Assembly: GCA_008729055.1 (NCBI GenBank)
Contig: SDUX01000004.1
Span: 5,472,559 to 5,536,558 of the forward strand
DNA length: 64,000 bases
Direction of reading: 5' to 3'
DNA from: Pyropia haitanensis
Lineage: Eukaryota > Rhodophyta > Bangiophyceae > Bangiales > Bangiaceae
The notes beneath the pieces are model-generated. The model ran no database searches. It had not been told where the DNA came from and saw nothing but the letters and a program-made list of their open reading frames with translations. The position numbers and the translations under genes are program-made. This document shows, piece by piece, positions 57,609 to 64,000 of the stretch. Position 1 is the first letter of the stretch. The number at the start of each line of letters is the position of its first letter.

Positions 57609-58096
57609 CGGGGCGGGCGGGGCGCAGCGCCGCCGGCAGGCGGAGGGCAACGGCGGGGGTGGCGGCAGACGCCGCCATGGTCATGGGGGGCGTGGGGAGG
57701 GAGGGGGGGGGGGGGGGGGAAGGGGGGAGGGATCGGCGGCACCAAAGCAAGGTGTGGCGGGGTGTGGCGGCGGACGGGGGGGGGGCGGCGGAGGGGGGAG
57801 TGGCGTCGGCCGCTCGCCGCGACCGCGCGTTCCACGGTCGGGAGCGCGGGTGCGCACATCGTCTGCATGACTGTAAGCAGGCCGCGGCCTCTCGGCTCGG
57901 CCGCCCGCCGCGGCGCGCGTCCACGCGCGCGTGCCGCCGCCTTCATCCCTCGCCGCGACGCGGCGGTCGTCTGCGCGCCCCCGGTCCGCCGCGCCCCTCG
58001 TCCGCTGCCCCCCCCCCCCCCCCCCCCGCCGCGGTCCGCGGCGACCGCTGCCGCCGCGCGCCGCGGCGAGCACCCCCCCCCCCCCCCCCGTGTACC
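57329..58096. other. Divergent spacer HemW / unknown gene
   Basis: Likely contains the HemW targeting-peptide coding sequence (57329-57684, other frame) and then about 400 nt of GC-rich promoter/leader DNA. Nothing else seen. Confidence 0.4.
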
Positions 58097-60207
58097 ATGG
58101 CGTCGGCCCCCCCCCCCCCCCCAGCGGCGGCGCGTCCGCCTCCCTCCCCCCCCCCCCCCTCCCCCCCCGCCGCCGCGGCCGGCGGCAGCGGCAGCGCCGC
58201 CGCGGCGCCGCGCCCCCCCCCCCCCCCGCCGCATCCCCCGCGGCGGCGGCGGCGGCGGCGGCGGCACCCGCCGCCACGGGGGGGCCGCCGCCGGCTGCGC
58301 CCGCCGTGGCACCGGCGGCGGGCGTGGCGGGCACCCCGGGGGGGGGGCCGCGTCGGCCGCGTCGGCGGGGGGGGGGGGGGTGGGGGGGGGGGGGGGGGGG
58401 GGGGTGGCGGCCGCCGGTGGGGGTGCCGCGCCGGTCGGCCGGGACTGGGAGCCACCCGACCGCGCGCTGTACGCGTTTCTGTCGGACCTGACCAAGATGA
58501 ACGATACGTTTTTTATCGGCCTGTATGTTGGGGGGGGGGGGGGGGTGTGGCCGCCAGGGGGTGGAGCGGGGGGAGGGGAGGGACGGCGTACGGGGAGGGG
58601 GGGTGGGTGAGGGTAGGGGGGGGGGGGGGGGTGGGGGGGGGGGGTGCGGGGTGGGCGTGGCTGGGGGCAAGGGGGGGGGCGGCGACCACCGTGCCACACC
58701 CGGCACCGCGTCCCCGCCCGTAGCGGTGCGTCGGTCCCCGTACAGGGGGTGTGCCGCGGTGCGGCGGTGCGCGCCCACCCGTCCTGTCCAGACCACTGAC
58801 GCGGTGGGGGATGGCGGCGGGGGCGGCTGGTCCGTCGGTCGCCACCGGCCGTTGCTGTGCTGTCGTCCGCGGCGCGGCGGTGGCACGGTGGTGTGGCTGT
58901 CGTTTTTTGGCGGCGGCGGCGGCGGCGGCGGCGGCGGGCGGGGGTCCGGCTCGGCGGCGGCGGCGTCGACGGCGGCGGGCGCAGGCTGCACTCGTTTATC
59001 GTGCCGTACGACCGGGCGCTGGCGCGGTGTACGTGCCGGGGGGGGGGGAGCGGCGGTGCCACACTGGGGGGAGGCGGGGAGCCAGTGGGGGGGGGGGGGG
59101 GGGGGGGGGGGGAGGGCGTGTGCTGTGCGCGTCGACGCGGAACGGGGGTGAGGGGGGTGCAGCCACGGCGGCCGCGTCGTCGCCGCCCCCCCCCCCCCCC
59201 GCGCGCCCACTTTTGTTGTGGCGACCAGCCATCGCCGTCGGTGTCTGTCTGGTGGGGTACCCCCCGGTGGGCGTCCCCGCCACGGCGGCGGCGTCGCCGC
59301 CGTCGTGGCCCGCGACCATGGCGCACCCGCTGACACGGACCTGTCGGCGGCAGCGGCCGTGTGCTGACGCCGCCCCCCGCCGCGCCTGTCGTGTGGCTCT
59401 CGTGTCGGCTGGCGGCCACCCCCCCCCCCCCCCTTCTACCCCCGCCTGTCCCCCCTTTTTCGCTGGTATGGGCGCCCGCTTCCGCCCGCAACCTCCCTGG
59501 CGTGCCCCACCCCCACAGCCGACGCGCAGGAGCTGCTGCTGATGCTAGACCGGCTGACGACGATGCTCGCCAGCCGCGGCGCGCTGCACATGGCCGCCGC
59601 GGACGGGGAGCTCCCGCCGGCCGAGGTGCGACGGGTACGTGTTGTGGTTCCCGCCGCGCCGGCGGGGGTGGGTGGGGTGGGGGGTGAGTGGGTTGAGGGA
59701 GGGAGGGGGCGGCGCCACGCGGGTCGGGCGGCCTGCTGGTCTGGGACGGACGCCCGTCGGTCAACCGTTGGGGCGGAGGGGCCCCCGGCCACTGCCGGTG
59801 GCGTGCGTTGGGGGCGCCCTGGGGCGGCCGACCGGCGGTCGCTGGTCGTGCCTTCCCCCCCCCCCCCACCCTCTGCGCGCCGCGTGTCGAGTAGTGGCGC
59901 TCGCGGCGGGCGGCGGCGGGCGTGGCGCCATCGTCTCCATGGAGAGTAGACGTCCCCTGGGGGGTGCTGCCGGCTGCGCGGCCGTCCACTGACGCCAGCT
60001 CCGTCGTCTGTTGCTTTGGCTGCGGCACCTCCGCACCCCCGATTTCGCTCCGCTCTTTCCATGCAGCGGGCGGTGGAGGCCAAGGCGGCGGCCGACGCGT
60101 CGTACGCGGCCATGGCCGCGGCGGCGGGCGCGTGTGTGCGGGAGCTGGGGGCGAGCACCGGGGGGGGGCGCGCGTCGGGGGGGGGAGGTGCACCGGGAGG
60201 CGGCTAG
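58097..60207 (+). CDS. Four-exon helical protein of unknown function
   Basis: Exons 58097-58522, 58985-59028 (44 nt), 59519-59634 and 60067-60207, with donors gtatgt, gtacgt, gtacgt and acceptors gcag, cacag, tgcag. Joined they read DWEPPDRALYAFLSDLTKMN, DTFFIGLLHSFIVPYDRALA, RSDAQELLLMLDRLTTMLAS, RGALHMAAADGELPPAEVRR, RAVEAKAAADASYAAMAAAA, GACVREL, then a Gly-rich end. It is short and largely alpha-helical, reminiscent of small coiled-coil complex subunits, but I recognise no family. Exon 1 opens at ATG 58097 (MASAPPPPPAAARPPPSP) in a different frame from DWEPPDRALY; very long G runs at ~58369-58405 lie between, so one indel is required. Four matching phases make the splice model convincing even though the function is not. 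Confidence 0.6.
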
Positions 60208-60495
60208 GCGGCTTGCGTGGGGCGGGGGGGGGGGGGGGGCGTTGTGGCCGGCCGGCGGCGAACCGGCAGTGGCGAACGTGGTGGTTTGCTGTTGGTGTTC
60301 TCTTGTTTTGTGTGCTGTGCATCGTGTCTCCCGTTGTTGCTGTTGCGTGCTGGTGTGGGCGGACGTGTGGCGCGGGGCGAGGCCCGGTCAGCCGCTCGCC
60401 CCCCCTTCCGCCTCCCTCCCCACCCTCGCCGCCGCCCACCGCCGTCGCTGCCGCCGCCGCCGCCGCCACCGACGCCCCCCGCGCCGTCCGCGGCA

Positions 60496-60531
<36 letters not shown>

Positions 60532-60901
60532 CACCGCCGCGGCGGCCGCCTCCCGCCGCGGGCCACCGCCGGCCGCCGTGTCGCGGGCAGGCGGGGGGCG
60601 TCTGCGGGCGGCGGCGTCCCCCGGCGACGCCGCCCCGGTGGCACCCGCCGCGCTGCACCGGCGGCGCCCGCCGGCGGTGGCCGCCGCGTGGCGGTCGCCG
60701 CCGCCGCGCGGCGGCCGGCGCGGCGGCGCCGGGCTGTGTCCGCCGCCGCCCCCGCACCGCCTGGGGCCTAGGCGGCGGGCGGGCACCCGCAGCCGTGGGA
60801 CCCCGCGGCCGGCCGTCGACGGCACCGCCGCCGGCCGACGAGCCGTTGGCGCGGCGCGGCTGCCGCGGCGGCGGGGGTGGTGGGGTGCCGCCCCCGCCGC
60901 C
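60208..60901. other. Convergent spacer
   Basis: Between the stop of the four-exon gene and the stop of the LPMO-like gene. GC-rich with CCG triplets (~60500-60540); a short balanced stretch at ~60240-60360 may be the 3' UTR of the plus-strand gene. Confidence 0.4.
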
Positions 60902-61987
60902 TCAGGCGTCCACCTCGTCACGGCGGAGCACCCGCGGCAGCCGCCCCCGCGGCCAGCCGTCGAGGCGCGCGCGCCACCGCATCCGGCGGCGGCACGGCTC
61001 ACGCCAGCACACCCCCAGCCGGCCCGCCGTTGCCACGCAGGACTGGCCCCGCCCGAGCGCCACCGCCACGGGCGCGGCCTCGACGAGGCGCGCCCCCCCC
61101 GCCACCCGCACGCGCGCGCACGAGTAGTAGTCGCCCAGCCGGTGGCTCCCCCCGTACCACGCCCAGCCCAGCGCGTAGTCGCCGTCGGGAAAGACGGCTG
61201 GGATGACGACCGCGTGCGTGTGCGCGCGGGGGGGGGAAGCGCTGTCGGTGCCGCACGGCTCGACGGCGGGGCGGCAGGGGCGGGTGCCGGCCGCCCAGCA
61301 GGCGTGGTGAAAGGCGTTGCGCCTGTGGCGGCGGCCGGAGAAGCGGCGGTGCCACGGGACGAGGGAGAGGCGGATGAAGCCGCCGCGGTGGTTGTTCTGT
61401 GCCGGCCGCACGGACGGCGGGGGTTGGGGGTGGGACAGCAGATGGGGGCGGGGGGGGTCAACAGAGTGAGGGGGAGCGGGGGAGACACGACGGACAGAGT
61501 AACAAGGAGGGCATGGGGCGCCTTTGTTGGTGCGCCACGAGTCGGTCAGTGGTGTGCGCGGGCGGGTCTACCGGCGAACCGTGCCGCTCTACCTCCCCCC
61601 CCAACTCCCCTGCTGCTGCACCCCCCCCCCCGTGGTATTACCCCCCCCCCCACGCGTCACGTCACGTACATGGAGGTAGCTAACCTTGACGACCTGGCCC
61701 CGCCGGTAGACGGGCACGGTCAGCCCATCACGGAGGCGCCCGCGCGGGCACGGACCTGGGCAGTGGATGCCGTGGAAGCCGCCGCGGCCGCCCACCCGGC
61801 ACGCGTTGACGTGCGTGGCCTCGATGGGGGAGATTAGCGACGAGTGCGCCGTCGCGACGCCGCCGCCGCTGCCGCCGCCGTCGCTGTGGCCGCCGCCGCC
61901 GCCCAGGGCGGTGACCACCACCGCCGCGGCAGCGGCGGCGGCGCGGATAAGGCACCGGCGCGGCCGCGCGACGGCGCGGCCGACCAT
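60902..61987 (-). CDS. Secreted LPMO-like (copper-dependent polysaccharide monooxygenase-type) protein
   Basis: Exons 61670-61987 and 60902-61396, intron 273 nt (gtacgt...cacag, phase 0); 270 residues. Start MVGRAVARPRRCLIRAAAAA has a basic n-region and an Ala/Val-rich core (AAVVVTALG); an A-x-A site (VATA) precedes HSSLISPIEATHVNACRVGG, so cleavage would expose an N-terminal His, the hallmark of LPMO copper binding. After the splice: VVKVSYLHNNHRGGFIRLSL, HHACWAAGTRPC, IPAVFPDGDYALGWAWYGG and GDYYSCARVRVAGGARL. The NNHxGGFxRxSL...FPDGxYxLGWAWYGG...YYSCAxVRV pattern resembles LPMO-like/chitin-binding proteins that I associate with algae and oomycetes. Substrate unknown; possibly cell-wall polysaccharide. 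The C-terminus is Arg-rich. Confidence 0.65.
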
Positions 61988-62670
61988 GGTCTCCGTAAAG
62001 CGCCGCGACTGTAGAGACCGTCACCAGAGAGACGAGGGGGGGAGGGGGGAGTGGGGGTGGGACCCAGGCTGCGGTGGTCCGCTGTGGGATGGCTCCTCGT
62101 CAGGGCGCTGATGACGACAAGGGGAGAGGACGCCCACTGCCAGCCGTGGCCGCCGCCGCCGATAGAACGTGGGGAGACGACGGCGGCGAGTGTGAGGACC
62201 CGCAGCGGGTGGACGGGAGTGGGAGGGAAGGAGGGGGCACCGAGCACGTCGGCGATGGGCAACGGCCGTCCAGGGTGGATGGTGACGGCGGCGGCGGCGG
62301 CGGCGGCGGCGGGCGCCCTGCCGGCGACGCCACGCGGCCTGGCTTTTGAGGTGTGCCCGCGCGCCCGCGCCGGCACTGGCGCGGCCGACAGCGGCGGCGG
62401 CAGCGGCAACGGGGACTGCGACGGCGGCAGCAGCAGCGGCCAGGGGGGGCAGGCGCTCGCGGCGGCCACGGCGGCCACCGCGACGGGGGGCCGCTGGCGG
62501 CGGACCACCCGCCGCCCACACGGTTGATTCACCCCGTGTGGCGTCTCCTTCCTGGCCGCGTCACCCCTGTGCCGGCCTACCCCCCCCCCCCCGGTCCATC
62601 CCGGCGCAGCGCCGGCAGCGCACCAGCGCATCACGGGGACACGGCGACGGCAGCGTCGCGCGCGACTGGG

Positions 62671-62721
<51 letters not shown>

Positions 62722-63376
62722 GCGTGGCCCGCCTCCCACCGCCACCGCACTCCCTATCTCTGGCGGTCGCGCCCGCCGCGCGTGCCCGTCGGGCGGTCGC
62801 CGTTGCTGTCGGTGGGGGTGCCGTCGGCGGCCACTCCCACTCCGCTCCCCTCCCTCCCCCCCCCCCCCCCCCCCCCCCCCCACCCGCCGATTCACAACGA
62901 CCGCCGCACGCTTGCCGCCTCCCCCCTGCACACCGCACCCGGCCGGCCGTGGGCGTGCGCGTCGGCGCGGCGGGCCAGGTGGCGGACGAAAGCGAGGGGC
63001 GGGGGGGGGGGGGGGGAAGTCGACCGGGGCTGGGGTGGCCAGACGGGGGGAGGGGGTGGGGGGGGGGGGGAGGAATTGGGGACGAGCGGCCCCGCTGCTA
63101 CACAGCCCCGCCCGCCCCCGCGCCGCCGCCGCCGTCTTGCGTCTGACGTGGCCACCCCGTCCGCGGCGGGTGGCGGCCGCCGCCACCGCCGTCGCCGTCG
63201 CCGTCGCGGCGGCCGCCGTCGCCGCCGCCGCCGCCCGCGACGCGACGTCCCCACAACCCCCGTACCCGCCGGGGCGGCGGCGGCATCGCGCGGCCCCCCC
63301 CCCCCCCCCCCGCACTGCCCATCAACACCCACGCAGTGGGGGAATGGGGTGGAGGGGCGCCGCCGAGGCGGCGGCA

Positions 63377-63417
<41 letters not shown>

Positions 63418-64000
63418 TACCAACCCCACCACCAGCGGGGCGGCGTGTCCCCACCGCCCGCCCCGCCGCCGTCACCCGACACGTCCCCGCCACAGTGGCG
63501 CGGTCGGGGGGGAGGAGGGCACGCGCCGGACCGCGTGGCGGCCGAGCCGCGTCCGACACTGTGCTGCGGGGTGCGCCGTGAGGGATGGCGGGGGGGGGGG
63601 GAAAGCGTCGGCGATGGCGTGGCAGGGGAGGGGGTGAGACGGCGCGGAGGGGACCACCCGCGCGGCGGCGTGGCAGGCAGTGTCGCGGAGGTAGCCGCTG
63701 CCCGCCGCTCTTCTCTCCCCGCCCCCCCCCCCCCCCCCCCCCCCCCCCGCTGCATCGCCCCGCCGCCGTCCATCCGCTGCCGGCCGGCGCGGCCGGCGCG
63801 GCCGGCGGCGCGCGGTACGGCCACCACCCCCGGCAGCTCACGCTGCCACGCTGGGCGTGACGCGTCCGGTGCGGGTCCGCCGCCACCGCGGTCCCGGCGC
63901 GCCCGCCCTTCCGCGTGCGTCGCTGGGGGTTGGACGCGTCGGCCGCGGCCGCGCCCAGCGCCGGCGGCGGCGCCGCTGGGGGGTGCCACGACGCGTCGGC
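61988..64000. other. GC-rich right end, no supported gene
   Basis: Should contain the LPMO-like gene's promoter. Scattered protein-like phrases (minus strand, AFVRHLARRADAHAHGRPG near 62,970; plus strand, ARYGHHPRQLTLPRWA with a stop at 63860) are not backed by splice sites or homology. C/G runs and CGG triplets (~62660-62720, 63370-63415) dominate. Confidence 0.4.

Overview
This window looks like nuclear DNA of a very GC-rich, plastid-bearing eukaryote, most likely an alga; a bangiophycean red alga of the Porphyra/Pyropia type is my best guess, but this is inferred, not proven. Reasons: spliceosomal introns of about 260-375 nt (one short-gene intron longer) with GTAYGT/GTAAGC donors, proteins swollen by Ala/Gly/Pro/Arg/Ser low-complexity tracts, plant-like genes (CIPK/SnRK3-type kinase, OSCA/CSC1-like channel, fused trehalose-phosphate synthase/phosphatase, plastid-type CNNM/CorC and fructosamine-kinase homologues), and eukaryotic trafficking and chromatin genes (SAR1, PRA1, HIRIP3). 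There are no bacterial-style operons.

Layout: 0-1 kb carries three exons of a minus-strand CIPK-like kinase running off the left edge. 1-4.9 kb is GC-rich filler with long C/G runs. About 4.9-6.8 kb holds a doubtful minus-strand Ala/Gly-rich gene. 7-17 kb has no gene I can defend; 11.7-14.2 kb of it is a lower-GC island. 17.5-25.5 kb has three plus-strand genes: a PHO80/P-type cyclin, a HIRIP3-like H2A/H2B chaperone and a bZIP factor. 26.2-28.9 kb has a minus-strand gene, frame-broken, with weak nucleotidyltransferase-fold (Utp22/NOL6-like) signatures. 29.3-32.3 kb is a low-GC gene-free island with strong inverted repeats. 32.4-44.6 kb is the best-resolved block: CSC1/OSCA (+), CNNM/CorC (-), SAR1 (+), TPS-TPP (+). 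45-53 kb: glycerol-3-phosphate dehydrogenase (-), fructosamine-3-kinase (-), PRA1 (+), SARAF-like (-). 53.5-54.9 kb is a low-GC block bounded on both sides by arrays of a palindromic CCCATCSA motif. 55.4-62 kb: HemW (-), a four-exon unknown gene (+), an LPMO-like secreted protein (-). 62-64 kb is unresolved.

The genes form no single pathway. Themes are vesicle traffic (SAR1, PRA1), membrane ion/osmotic biology (CSC1, CNNM, SARAF), chromatin/cell-cycle/transcription (HIRIP3, cyclin, bZIP) and sugar/lipid/heme metabolism (TPS-TPP, G3P dehydrogenase, FN3K, HemW). A recurring problem is that several genes need a reading-frame change exactly where a run of about 10 or more G or C occurs, so homopolymer lengths in this assembly are suspect.
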